The position numbers were made by a program, and so were the translations under genes. This document shows, piece by piece, positions 45,133 to 56,042 of a DNA stretch of 64,000 nucleotides. This DNA is from Adiantum capillus-veneris. Its lineage: Eukaryota; Streptophyta; Polypodiopsida; Polypodiales; Pteridaceae. Below the pieces are notes generated by a model. That model was not told the DNA's origin. It did no database searches and saw nothing but the letters and a program-made list of their open reading frames with translations. Every line of letters starts with the position of its first letter. The stretch's first letter is position 1. The stretch covers positions 117,292,087 through 117,356,086 of the forward strand of contig CM043947.1 in NCBI GenBank assembly GCA_014529385.2, read 5' to 3'.

Positions 45133-46684
45133 GTGTCCCCCTGTAAAGCTAATTGTCTGGAGGACTCGGGGGCCGATTTGGCATATCTGTCTCTGGTAGT
45201 ATCCCATAAGCTATGCATGAAGAAGACTGATCTGGTAAGCGCCTCTATCTCCATAGGGGAAGGCTGCTACCCCCATTCTAATGATCTTGTGTGGCACGGA
45301 GGCCTTGGCTCTAACCAGCAACAGATCATAGATACCAAGGGCCTCTCCATACCTCTCCACCCATCCTGACCGGTCCCCAAACCTGAACCCCATAGAGCAA
45401 GCTGAAGCAACCAAGATATCAGAGAGCCAGAGCTTTGTTCAGGGTTTCTGGAACTGAGCCTGCAAACACATCCTCTCTAATCCTCCCAGGGCCGCATACT
45501 CTCTGGTCAGTCTAGTCTCTGCTGCACTCTTCCAAGAAAGCCTTGGCCCAGTGAAGACTACCCCAAGATAAGTGTATGCATCTGTGTACTCCCAGTCTCC
45601 TAACCATAAGTGAATGTAGGTGTTGATCTCCTGATCCACTGCGGTGTGGTGTTAAACACCATAACCTTGGTTTTACCACGGTATACAGAAAATCCACTAT
45701 CCTCCACATAGCTATGTAATGCATCCAAATGTCGTTGCATACCCTCCGGTGAGTCAGAGATCAACACAATATCCTCAGCATATAATAAAATGGAATCCAT
45801 GTCCCTACCAGATAGGCATCTCTGTCACCCCCTCTATCAGAAACCTCATCTATATACATACCAAATAGAATAGGAGACAATGGACAACCTGGTTTCACTC
45901 CAATAGTGCTAAATCAGATATCCCATCTTGAGTGCGTACATGTCCCACCACTGATATGTATAGAGCCATGATCACCCAAATCAACTCAATGGGCACTCCC
46001 ATCTCTTGTAGTCTATGCATCAATGTGGCTATGGGCACCATATCAAATGCTTTGCGGAAATCCACAAAGCTACAATGAATCCGTCTTCCATCATGTGCCC
46101 TACCCTCCTCAATGATGGCTCTAAGTGTCAGAATATGGTCAAGAGTGGAGAAGCCTCTCTTGAAACCCGCCTATCCTGTTGTCCGTATGCCCCCACTCTG
46201 TGCCCATCTGCTCAACTGCTACTCAAGGAGCGATGCATACAAATGTGCCAATGTGTGTCCAATCATAGTACAATAGTTTCCTGGCTCCGTAGGATCACCT
46301 GCCTTGAAGATAGGCACAATGTAGATAGTCTCCAAGTCTCAGGTAGACCCTCACACATGACACAACTGAATAGAATTGCAAGAATCTCTACCAAGATATC
46401 TCTAGCATGTATAAAGTGCTTCAATACTAGACCATCATGATTATATTCCCTCCTGATCCTCATCATGTCAATGGCCGTCTTTACCATTTCATGTCTGTCC
46501 AGGGACCGTATATAAGGATGTTGCATACCCCACACATCAAGGGAAGTAGTCACTGAGAGAGAGCAGTGCTCATGAAGTGGGAGAGAAAGGAGTGCTCATG
46601 AAAGAAACGCCATGCCTCTCCTAAGTCTCTACTCAAGAACAACTGGTATAAGTTTCGCTCCATCTGAGCTAGGAATGCTCACTT
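45133..46684 (-). pseudogene. LINE A ORF2: RT part
   Basis: Reverse-transcriptase text in several frames: an upstream part (HDGLVLKHFIHARDILVEIL, 46263-46553), the palm with LLYAEDIVLISDSPEGMQRH (45600-45800), where the catalytic YADD is YAED, then KTKVMVFNTTPQWIRRS and AYTYLGVVFTGPRLSWKSAA (45439-45639), and the thumb (GIYDLLLVRAKASVPHKII, 45211-45414). RT would prime on nicked target DNA. Stops, frameshifts and the Asp-to-Glu change make it inactive. The zinc-finger tail seen in LINE B and C is not clear. Confidence 0.85.
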
Positions 46685-48190
46685 TGTCACAAAAATACGG
46701 AAGCGTAAACTGACGTTTAATTGCACTTCAAATACTCAAGAGAATTAGAGGGAGAGAGAAAACTTGACACTCCATTCGGGACCAGAAGATGGGCTGGTCC
46801 CCCCCCATAAAGAGAATATCTTTATTACTAAGGGAGAATCTTTACAAGCACAGGAACGGGGCATACGCCCCTCCTCTATTCTTTCTTCTGTTCTGTTCTG
46901 ACTACTGACTGAGAAAGTGTTTCCACTTTCTTTCTGCTTAGGGGATTTCCCCTCTTGTGCGAGACTGGTTGAAAGCTCTCGAAAAGAGAGTCTATCTTCC
47001 AAAACAGCTCATCGGAAGCTCTCACAGAGGAGAGTCCATCTTCCCTTATGTGTTGCCTTCATGCTCATTCATTCATGCATCGAACACAAAAGAGAAACAA
47101 GCAAAATGCACACGCACATGCTTGCTGTAATTTTCTGCACATAACCTGAAATTCTTACCTGTGCACACCCCTACGCCGAAACAGAGGTCTTCTTCGCGAT
47201 GGAATCGTGCCAAACTTGATGTAGACTTAGGATAAGGAGAGAGAAGAGAATTTCTATGGCTGATCTGCTGAAAACAGCCCTAATCGAGGTGATTAGGGGC
47301 TGAAAACAGAGAATTACAGCAGCCGCACTCTGCTAAGAGAGCGTCTACGGCAGCTTCTCGCAATGAAACTTCACCAGAAGGTGTCTATGACTGTGAGATC
47401 CCTTGTTCTTGACAATGGGAGCACAAGGCTACCACATATGTCGCAAGGGGCTGCTCTCAAGGGAGGGCTCCACTGCGTAGAACACGCTCACATTAGGGGG
47501 GGGTAGGTGCACTGCCAGCCCTAAAAATGGGGGAGGGGGGCTCCTAAATAGCCATCAGGGAGAGGGGGCGCTAGGAAGAGAGAGAGGGTGAGAGTGAGAG
47601 TGAGAGAGAGTTAGTTTGCATTGGTAAGTGTGCCACTTGGCACACTTACTTTAAAAACTTAAAAACCATTCAACTTTTGACTTTAAAAACTTCTAGCTCA
47701 TTAATTAAAAAAATGTGCAACTAACTAACAACTGCTACCAATGATTCTTTTATGAGAACACCAAAGGTCTGCCGGCGCAATGCCGCACGGGCACTGCACC
47801 GCCTTTACCTGTTCACACTTGTCCAGCCGCCCGCTCGGGCACGGACCGTTAAATTTAATTTAACGAAACTTACCCTAAGGCTTTATTAGCTTTATTGGCC
47901 TTAGGGTCACTGTTCTAAGGACCCCATCTCATTCATGTGCTTGTACTGACGCGCGTATTTTTCTGAGCCTAAAATCTGAGGCTACTGCTTACCCTTTCTG
48001 AAGACCCGATTTCCCAATCACTAGGGCTTCAGGGTAAAGTCTGCTAAGGTCCCTCTGAGGTGTTGTGGCCCGCATTTAGGCTCACCTGAGGCCTTAGAAC
48101 TGCTAGGTCTATTCTGGTGTACACACAACTAATTAGATGATTCTGTTCTCGTAAATAAATTAATTATTTACAAAGTCTGACTTAGTTACA
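46685..48190 (-). mobile_element. Solo LTR (1506 bp) with CACTT target duplication
   Basis: Bounded by tgtcac ... gttaca and flanked on both sides by CACTT (46680-46684 and 48191-48195). The start (tgtcacaaaaatacggaagcg), the gggaccagaagatgggctgg text and the cccccccataaagag tract resemble the LTR at 12008-13459, so it is the same or a sister family, but it lacks the 33-bp minisatellite. No second LTR or interior remains, which indicates LTR-LTR recombination. Orientation is assigned by this resemblance. Confidence 0.88.
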
Positions 48191-48195
48191 CACTT

Positions 48196-49411
48196 CTTCT
48201 GTCGCACAAGGCGTAGGCTATCCAAGATAATCTGTGATTGATGACCCCTAGGAGAAGATCCCTTTGAAGCTATGCTCTCGTCTTTCTACACTCCTCGTCA
48301 TACTAACTGTTCTGGGGCATGCTCCCTGAATGGAGTCTTTGATCAGGTTGAGTGTGTGGGTATGCCTCTCCTCTGTTGTTGCATCATGCAATGTCTCACT
48401 CGGTAAAGTGGTGATCTCCTCCCCTGAGAGTCAAGGCCTAGCTGCTATATAGGACGACTATAGATCTCCTCCGTATAAACAGATTCGGTCTCTGGTATAA
48501 ATGTAGCTGATATGTGTCCTCCCTCCTGACACTTGGGCTGCACTGTATTGAAAGGAGACTGAAAGTGTCAAGAAAGCATGATCCACTGCTATACCCACTG
48601 GTCATGGTCCTACTGTGAAATCTTGAATGTAGGGGATGAAGCTCGGTTGTGCCATGACATAGTCCATTATGCTAGCCCCATATCTGTGTGGAAAGCATGT
48701 GAAACCGGCCTCTCTAGGAAAACGATGTAGGCCATTAAGTATGGCCAAACCGTGTGAGGTCGCCATCTCCGTAAGATGTCTCCCATACTCGGTTTGCTCT
48801 CTGTCTTGTGAATGTCTGTCAAGCACCAAATCTCCTACATCCAGCTCTCTGAGCATCTCCTCTGAAGTGTGGTAGAAGAATGTCGGAGCATTGCACGTCC
48901 GAGCATTGAAGTCCCCTAGGAGGAGGATGTCACCATTCCTGTAAAACTCCCATATGTCATCGTCTAGGACAGACAAAGGTGACTAGCATAGACTGACGTA
49001 CTGGGGGAAAGTAGCCTATGGCAATGTATAGAAATCGGCTTGTGTTGGCCCTCAACCTCACCCACATGTATCTAGCATGATCATCTCTTTGTAAATTGTG
49101 TAGAAGTGGTTGTAGCTCCTCTCTAAATAATACTACTCCTACCCCCAATCCTCTGCTCCCATGCTCAAATCTCGTGTTTGTCCAACAAGCTGTCTCCTAT
49201 CTATATCCCGTGACATGTGGCATCATCTATCTAGGGGCCTGATGAGTCTTTGAGAAGAATATAATTTCCTTGTCTCAAAAGCTATTCTCAAAGGCACCCA
49301 CATCCAGCCTATAAGATCCATTACAATTCCATGCTACCATCTTCAATATGGTCCCATAGGTCTCACACCGTCATGTAGAGCATCGCTCTACAATCACCAT
49401 TGACCATCTCT
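48196..49411 (-). pseudogene. LINE A ORF2: endonuclease part
   Basis: APE-type endonuclease landmarks: VVLFREELQPLLHNLQRDDH and ARYMWVRLRANTSRFLYIAI (48957-49148), DILLLGDFNARTCNAP, ATSHGLAILNGLHRF and GFTCFPHRYGASIMDYVMAQ (48602-48976). The GDFNAR and S-x-x-DYV motifs match the catalytic set, which nicks target DNA. N-terminal WNCNGS-like text lies near 49300-49330. A frameshift near 48965 and stops break it. Confidence 0.85.
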
Positions 49412-49412
49412 G

Positions 49413-49578
49413 TAGAAATGAAATGAAATCTTTTATTAACGTCTTTAAAAGGCCAAAATGACCCATGAGACCAATCCGATACAAAATAGTGAATCTGATA
49501 TCATGTCTGGGTACAGAAGAACTAGAACAAAAATACTACTACTACTAGAATCCATCCTCATTTGCACTCTGGATGTTG
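49413..49578 (-). repeat. LINE 3'-end stub D
   Basis: + strand gaaatgaaatgaaatc, attaacgtctttaaaaggcc and caaaatgacccatgagacc followed by atcctcatttgcactctgga, matching the end of LINE C (54876 to about 55098). A 5'-truncated copy of ~165 bp. Its inner end meets a (TA)n tract. Confidence 0.8.
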
Positions 49579-49584
49579 AGAGAG

Positions 49585-49692
<108 letters not shown>

Positions 49693-49866
49693 TATATATA
49701 TTGAAGGGGATCGGGGAGCACCACAAACGGAGAGTGAGAGAGAGAGAGAGAAGGAGACACACACACGATGTGGGTGGGGAGACTCAAAGAGTGAGCAGCC
49801 CCCTATACACTTATGCTATGTATAAGGTATACAAGTCAGTGGGCGCCCAGACTCTGGGGGGCCGGG

Positions 49867-49880
<14 letters not shown>

Positions 49881-49919
<39 letters not shown>
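49881..49919. repeat. (AG)n tract at LINE B tail
   Basis: ~39 bp of ag repeats directly followed by the LINE B 3' end (gaaatgaaaatgaatg). Read on the minus strand, the LINE ends in (CT)n. Confidence 0.92.
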
Positions 49920-49922
<3 letters not shown>

Positions 49923-50351
49923 GAAAATGAATGTAATATTAACGTCTACAAAAGGCCAAAATGACCTATGAGAACAAAAGATTACATGTGGTGAATCTAA
50001 TAGCAGGTTTGGGTACAAAAGTACAAAGAACTGAAAAGGGGTGGGGTGAAAGCTAATACAAAGGGAATACGAAGGGTAAGCTGATACAATGGCGCTCTTT
50101 GACAGTAGAGGCATCATATACATATACATCAGTATCCAAAAGGCTATAGAGCTTCAATTTTCTCAAAGGTAGGCACTCTTTCGGGACGGCTTATGTCGCG
50201 CTAGTATGGTATGGATCCTCTGTCGCAATTTGCGTCGATGTCCAGAGGACCCCCTCATCCGTGGGCGATGGGACCGCTCCAACTCTATCGCCCGATCAAG
50301 CAGTATACCTCTCGTGCCTCTGGTGCTACTATGCTGTGGGGACTGTCTGAA

Positions 50352-50945
50352 CTACTCTGTCTGTGACTGAAAGAAATCTGTAATCTTCCGCTGTCGCTGG
50401 ATCTCTCTCATTGTGCCCCTCTTCAAGAGGTCCTCTCTGTGTTTGCGAATCTCCAGTAAGTATACTCCGAGGCATGTCTGATTTTGGTATCTCATGACTC
50501 TAGAAAGTGGTCCAAAACCCTCTCTGAATAGACAGTGAAAGCGGCCTCGTATCTCATAGTATATTGGGCAGTGACAGATGTAATGTAGCTCTGTCTCGGA
50601 CTCTATCTGGCACACATGAAAAATCTTGCTGGGTACTCCTCTAAATCTTCCTGTCTCGATCTCTAGCTGATGTGAGGATGTGCGTATCTGACCAATAGCA
50701 CATCGTATCCTGTGGGATAGATGAGTATCCATGTATCTTGGTCTGATCACAAAACCATCGTCTGTGAGCTGAAGAAGATGCTCTCTATAGAAAGTCATCT
50801 TCCTACCCAACTCATGTGTAGGCTGTATCCATGTCCTCTTCGTATACAACTGAAGCAAATCCTGTCTGATGAGCCTGGTAATCTCTGCCCTAGTGAGCGA
50901 GATGGAGGGTGCATCCAGAGAGTAGCCGATCAATACTAAAGCCAT
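50352..50945 (-). pseudogene. LINE B ORF2 C-terminal zinc-knuckle domain
   Basis: 197-codon frame with ITRLIRQDLLQLYTKRTW, SHRIRCAIGQIRTSSHQLEI and a Cys/His motif in CQIESETELHYICHCPIYYE, then RGRFHCLFREGFGPL. The motif matches the C-terminal zinc-binding domain found after RT in many LINEs, used for RNA or target binding. In LINE C the first Cys pair is CSLC; here the first Cys of the pair is lost (FHVC). Confidence 0.75.
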
Positions 50946-51006
50946 GTAGCTGAAACCAAGATGCCATCTCTACATACCAACATGATCTATCTCCCTGCAA
51001 TGCCAT

Positions 51007-51768
51007 CTATCGTGAAGACTCTAGTGCTAATCGAGCATATTTGTCTCTAGGGAGAGCCCAGGTGCTATGCATAAATGGAACTAATCGAGTGAGTGCCTCC
51101 ACTACCAATGGTGGAGCAGCGAGCTCCGCTCTAACAATGTCATGTGGTACGGAGGCCTTGGCCCTAATCATCCACGAAATCATAGACACCAAGGGTCTCT
51201 CCATACATCTCCATCCATCTGTACTGCCAGCTCTGCTATGATGATCAACTGAGGGGCCCCATATCTCCACTCCGTACAGCATGGCTGAAGTGATCAAATT
51301 GTCAAAGAGACAATATCATCGCCATATAATCGCCACGGAAAACATGTCCCTACAAGTTGAGCACCTCTATCACCCTCTGTCTACACATAATCTGAAAACT
51401 CATCTACATATACCCCAAAAAGAGAGTCGGAGATAGGGGACAGCCCTGCTTCACGCCAATGGTGGAGTGAACCATGTCGGGCATGCCATGAGTAGTGCAT
51501 ACTCATCTTACCGTTGTCATGTATAAAGCTAAGATCCCCCAAATCAGCTCTGTGGGCACCCCCATGTCCTGCAATCTACGTATGAGTCTGGCTCGTGGCA
51601 CTGTATCAAAGGCTTTGCGGAAATCCATAAAGCTACAATATATCCTCCTACCATGGTGTCTACCCTCAATAATGGCTCTGAGTGTGAAAATCTGGTCAAG
51701 AGTGGAGAAACCTCTCCTAAATCCTGCTTGTCATGCTGCCAGTATACCCTCTCTCTCTGCCCATCCAC
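51007..51768 (-). pseudogene. LINE B RT, deleted across the active-site side
   Basis: Frame 51007-51297 has AMLYGVEIWGPSVDHHSRAG and MISWMIRAKASVPHDIVRAE (thumb). Upstream, 51310-51530 has QGCPLSPTLF-like text. Between them, the stretch from just after the YADD motif through the KTKVMVFN and YTYLGVVF motifs is gone (present in LINE C at 56211-56549). Frame 51544-51768 carries the start of the palm. Confidence 0.8.
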
Positions 51769-52414
51769 TCAACTCGTGCTCAAGAATTGATGCATATAGC
51801 CTAGCTAGAGTGTGACCAACCATGATGGTGCGGTAATTCCAGGGAAGCATAGGATCTTCCGACTTATAGATAGGCACAATCGTGGACATACTCCAAGTCT
51901 CACGAAAAACCTCATACATGGATCTATTAAACATCATAGCAAGCGGCTCTGCAAGCATATCTCTAGCATGGATGAAGTGCTCTGCTACCAGACCATCATG
52001 ATCATGTGCTCTTCCTGTCTTCATCCTGTCAATGGATTTCCTTACCCTCTCAACAGTAAAGAAAGTACATGTTTTTGGGCATGCCTCTGGAGGGTCAGGC
52101 AAAGGTGGCTGCCCCGATGCTGTATAGAGAGATGTAGCACATTCCCTCCAGGTCTCTGTGGAAGTGATGGCTGGCGGTAGAGAGTGTTCATTGAAAAGCC
52201 TCCATGCCTCACTAGAGTCCTGACTCATAAACACCTGATACAGATCACGCTCTAACTGTCTATGTGTAGTAGTACCCATGAGCACCTCTCTTTGTAATCT
52301 GATCCTTGTCTCTCTACACTCCTCATCATACCAACCATTCTGAGGCATGCTCCCAAATCGTCTGCCTGTAGGCTGGCTGTGGGGATATGCCTCTGATGAT
52401 GCATCATGGAGCAT
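51731..52414 (-). pseudogene. LINE B ORF2 linker and RT fingers
   Basis: 227-codon open frame: NGWYDEECRETRIRLQREVL (end of the endonuclease linker), RLFNEHSLPPAITSTETWRE, SIDRMKTGRAHDHDGLVAEH, then FRETWSMSTIVPIYKSEDPM and NYRTIMVGHTLARLYASILE, the conserved RT block 1-2 region (K-x-G-x-A-x-D-x-D-G-L). Together with LINE C it is the best evidence for the clade. Confidence 0.85.
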
Positions 52415-52471
52415 CTCTGTCAGAATCTGGGTGAGCTCATCTAGTGGCCGTCCTGGCTCCTGGGTGCATAG

Positions 52472-53374
52472 CTAGCTGTATATCTCATCACTGTACACGG
52501 GATCTGTCTCCCTCGTGAAGGTATACCGAGTATGTGTGGAGGCCTCTCCCAATGGAGTTGTGTTGAACTGGAACAATAGAGTGAAAGACAAGATAGCATG
52601 ATCGACTCCTACCCCAACCGGCCTAGTTCCCACCATGAAATTCTGAAAGGAAGGAATGAGTCCTTGAGAAGCCATAACATAATCCACTGTACTAGCGCCA
52701 TGCCGATATGGAAAGCATGTAAAACCACCTGCTGCAAGGAATCTTTGTAGGCCATTCAAAATGGCCAATCCATGTGCAGTCCCCATATCAATCAAGTATC
52801 TGCCATACTCAGTGTGCTCCTCTATCCTGTGATAACCTAGACAGACCCATTTCTATAATATCAAGCTCCCGCATCAACTCCTCTGAGGTATCATAGAATA
52901 CTGTCTGGTGATGGGCAATCCTAGCATTGAAATCCCCCAAGATAGTAATGTCACCGTCCCTGAAAACTCCCATATATCCTCATCCAAAATAGAGAAGGGG
53001 GATTGTCCTCTAGGTGATGTATATACTGACATACTAGGAGGGAAATAGCAAATAGCAATGTAGAGGTATTTGCATGTCTCTGCCTTCAGTCTCACCCACA
53101 TGTACCTAGCATGCTCATCCCTCAGAGCTATATGTATCAACGACTGTAGCTCCTCCCTGAATAAGACTGCTACTCCTCCTGAACCTCATTCTCTGTGCTC
53201 TGATCGAGTCTCCTGTCTGCAAGCTGTCTCCCATCTATATCCGCTCACATGTGGCATGGACTGCCCTAGGGCCTGATGTGTCTCAGAGTAGAAAATGATT
53301 TCTCCTTCTATGAAACTATCCTCAAAGACCCCTACATCAAGGTGCAAAGATCCATTACAATTCCATGTAGCCAC
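52472..53374 (-). pseudogene. LINE B ORF2 endonuclease domain
   Basis: APE-like endonuclease in three frames: ATWNCNGSLHLDVGVFEDSF and SETHQALGQSMPHVSGYRWE (53186-53374), ARYMWVRLKAETCKYLYIAI (52874-53140), HGLAILNGLQRFLAAGGFTC and HGASTVDYVMASQGLI (52472-52795). Where LINE C has ATG, the ORF2 start here is GTG. Broken by stops near 52830 and 53160. Confidence 0.85.
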
Positions 53375-54346
53375 TCTGAGTGTGGTCCCACAAGTCTCGC
53401 GCCGTCATGCGGGGCGCTTCTCCAAAAATAACCACTTGTCCATCCATGTATAAGGCCACTTTTCCCTTCTCTTGAGCTATCATTATCTCCGGCATAACTT
53501 CTTTCATATAAGCAAGATGTGAGAGTGTGAGCTCATCTCCAAGGAACATGCTTGTTTTCTTTAGTGTAGGATGCTTCTTCAAGAAGTCCTTTGCCTCCAT
53601 GGATGGGAAGCGCATGATTAGAGCTCTCTCCTTTGAAGTCTCCCCATCTCCTTGTGTCTTCTTCCCTATCCTCCATGCCGTTGTATGAGTAGCCTCACTA
53701 CCCATCATGCAAACAAGTTCTTTGACTTCCCCTTCCACATCATCTCGGTCTTTTAGACCGGCTATTCGTACATGCAGAGCTCTAGTCTTCCTTCGTTGCT
53801 CTTCTTCTAAGTCATGTTGATGCTTGTAGGAGTGGGGATAGATGTGGCCTCTTTCCCTTTCCCTTTCTTAGCGACTTCTATCCATTTCTCGGCCTCATCC
53901 GCCTTCTTCTGTGTCTTCGTGATTACATCCACCCACGAAGACGTCTTTGCCACATTCTGTTTCTCTTCCTCTTTGATCATCCTTGCCTGTTCCATGATGA
54001 CCTTGATTTCCTCTATCACCGAGGGCTAGAATTCACCTTCCTCTAGTCCACTACTTGCTCTATCAGCAAGCTCTCGCTTGAGAGCTGAGACCTTTTCTTT
54101 GAGTTCTTGTGAATCCTCCTTGAGTGCTTGTATCTCTGCGTGCAGGTCCTCTTTCTCCTCCTTCCATTGCGTGCCTTCGTTGAGGAACATTTGAAGAAGG
54201 TTGGCCTTCTCCTTCCACCATCCTTCCATCTCTGCTTTCCATTCCTTCATCTCCCTTTCCACTTCTGTTATCCGCTTGTTTGTAAGCATGAAGGTTGCCT
54301 TCGTACGGGACTTGCAAACCAATGAAGCGCTCATGACCTCCATCAT
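53355..54346 (-). pseudogene. LINE B ORF1 (coiled coil plus RRM-like domain)
   Basis: N-terminal frame 54026-54346: CKSRTKATFMLTNKRITEVE followed by a long charged coiled coil (EIQALKEDSQELKEKVSALK) and GLEEGEF. The middle frame is 53807-54019 (SWVDVITKTQKKADEAEKWI). The C-terminal frame 53355-53738 has a globular, RRM-like pattern (ELVCMMGSEATHTTAWRIGK; RALIMRFPSMEAKDFLKK; GDELTLSHLAYMKEVMPEI). This organisation resembles LINE ORF1 nucleic-acid chaperones. ORF1 ends inside the start of ORF2. Confidence 0.75.
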
Positions 54347-54608
54347 AACGGCCCTTGTTCCACAGGTCCTCAGTTCTGCTCGTATTTAGTAACACTGCTG
54401 AATGGGTTCTATTGCTCCAACCCGCACTGGCTAAACGCGATGGTTGGAAACAGTGGAACGATGGCTGATGCTGAGAGCTCCACGTGATGGGCTGGCTAGG
54501 CTGGATGCGCAAGGGGCTGAACTACTGTCACACGCCAGAGCTGCTGCGAAGTGTGAGAGAGCTCCTGGAGTTCCACTCGATGGGCTGGCTGGCACCTCAT
54601 GCACACTG

Positions 54609-54641
54609 GCGCGCGCGCGCGCACACACACACACACACACA

Positions 54642-54733
<92 letters not shown>
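54609..54733. repeat. (GC)n, (CA)n and (GA)n compound microsatellite
   Basis: gc repeats (54609-54622), ca repeats (to 54643) and 89 bp of ga repeats (54645-54733) run directly into a LINE 3' end (gatgaaatgttatatt). Confidence 0.95.
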
Positions 54734-54736
<3 letters not shown>

Positions 54737-54824
54737 AATGTTATATTAAACGTCTTCTAAAGGCCAAAATGACCTATGAGACCAAACTGATACAAGCTTG
54801 GCGGATCTAATACAATGTCTAGGT

Positions 54825-54830
<6 letters not shown>
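54733..54830 (-). repeat. LINE 3'-end stub E
   Basis: ~100-bp 5'-truncated LINE tail: aaacgtcttctaaaggcc and aaaatgacctatgagacc, then a second (ag)n tract at 54829-54875 that abuts LINE C. Confidence 0.82.

Positions 54831-54875
<45 letters not shown>
54829..54875. repeat. (AG)n tract at LINE C tail
   Basis: 47 bp of ag repeats directly followed by gaaatgaaatgaaatg, the LINE C 3' end. Confidence 0.93.
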
Positions 54876-54878
<3 letters not shown>

Positions 54879-55074
54879 GAAATGAAATGTTATATTAACG
54901 TCTTCAAAAGGCCAAAGTGACCTATGAGACCAAAAAGTTACAATGCGGTGTATCTGATACAAAGTCAGATTAACAAAACAAATTAAACTAGGATAACAAA
55001 ATATAAATACTGCGGGATCCTAAACTAAGCAATACAATGTGAAGACAATATGGGAGGGGAGTAGAGATCCATCT

Positions 55075-56031
55075 TCATCTGCACTCTGGACGACGAAAGA
55101 GTATGGCTCGAATCCTTTGCTGTAGCCTCCTTTGAAACTGTGTAGCTCCTCTTCTCCATCGGGGTCGTCTAGATCTCCCTAGCTCCAATGCTCGGTCTAT
55201 GAGAATGCCAGTAGTGCGGGTAGACCTCTCCACTGTTGGCTGCTCCTCTGTCTGTTCTTCTGGGTGTACAATATCTAGTGTAAAGAAATCTGTGATCTGT
55301 CTCTGGGGTTGTCTCTCTTCAGCTCTCAGTAAAGTTTCTCTATGCATGTGTAACTCAAGTAGATATAGCCCAAGACATCTCTGATCCTCATAACTCATGA
55401 CCCCAGATAGAGGCCCAAAACCTTCTCTGAATAGACAATGAAAACGGCCTCGTATCTCATAGTACACTGTGCAATGACATATGTAATGTACTTCTGTCTC
55501 TGGCTCTAGATGGCATAAGCTGCATATCCTGCTCTCTGCTGGTGTCCCTCTGAATCTGCCAGTCTCAATCTCGAGCTGCTGTGAGGACGTGCGTATCTGG
55601 CTAATTGCACAACGCAAACCATGAGAAAGATGCGTGTCCATATAGCTAGGTCGATTCACAAACCCATCCCCCGTGAGGTGGAGAAGATGCTCTCTATAGA
55701 AAGCCATCTTTGTGCCCAACTCCTGTAACGGCTCTATCCATGTCCTCCTCGTGTCCAGCTGGATCAGATCCTGACGAATAAGTCTATTAATCTCTACCTA
55801 TGTCAGAGACCTCAAGGGTGCCCGTAGAGAGTATTGAAAAGGAGGCAACCGGTCCATGGTGAAACCATGTGTCTGAAACCATGATGCCATCTGTGCAAAC
55901 CAGCATGATGTATCCCCATTAAGAGCTAATTGTCTGGAGGACTCTAGAGCCACCCTGGCATATCTGTCTCTGGTAGTATCCCATAGACTGTGTACAAAGG
56001 AGACTGATCTGGTAAGCGCCTCAATCTCCAT
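55075..56031 (-). pseudogene. LINE C ORF2 C-terminal domain
   Basis: Frames 55798-56031 and 55075-55719 lie in one phase, separated by a single TAG at 55797. They hold INRLIRQDLIQL-like text, FYREHLLHLTGDGFVNRPSY, the zinc motif CSLCHLEPETEVHYICHC, RGRFHCLFREGFGPL and a basic tail (RRPRWRRGATQFQRRLQQRI). This tail is typical of LINEs with a C-terminal nucleic-acid-binding domain. Confidence 0.85.
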
Positions 56032-56042
56032 AGGGGGGGCAG

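Larger units (their letters stand above)
44815..49411 (-). mobile_element. LINE A, split by a solo LTR and 5'-truncated
   Basis: Minus-strand non-LTR retrotransposon in two parts, 44815-46684 and 48191-49411, continuous when compared with LINE C across the gap (gagctagg... to cttcttctgtcgcacaagg). The 3' end carries the family text ttcaaaaggccaaaatgacc (+ strand) and a short ggaat-type tail. It is truncated just upstream of ORF2, at the end of ORF1, where another LINE stub begins at 49413. Same orientation as the EXS gene. Confidence 0.88.
49918..54450 (-). mobile_element. LINE B, near full length with internal RT deletion
   Basis: Minus-strand LINE with a 3' UTR (49918-50350), ORF2 (50352-53374) and ORF1 (53355-54346). 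Compared with LINE C, ~335 bp are missing at about 51300-51310 within RT. Stops and frameshifts elsewhere. The 5' end is near 54430-54600, before (gc)n, (ca)n and (ga)n tracts. Confidence 0.88.
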
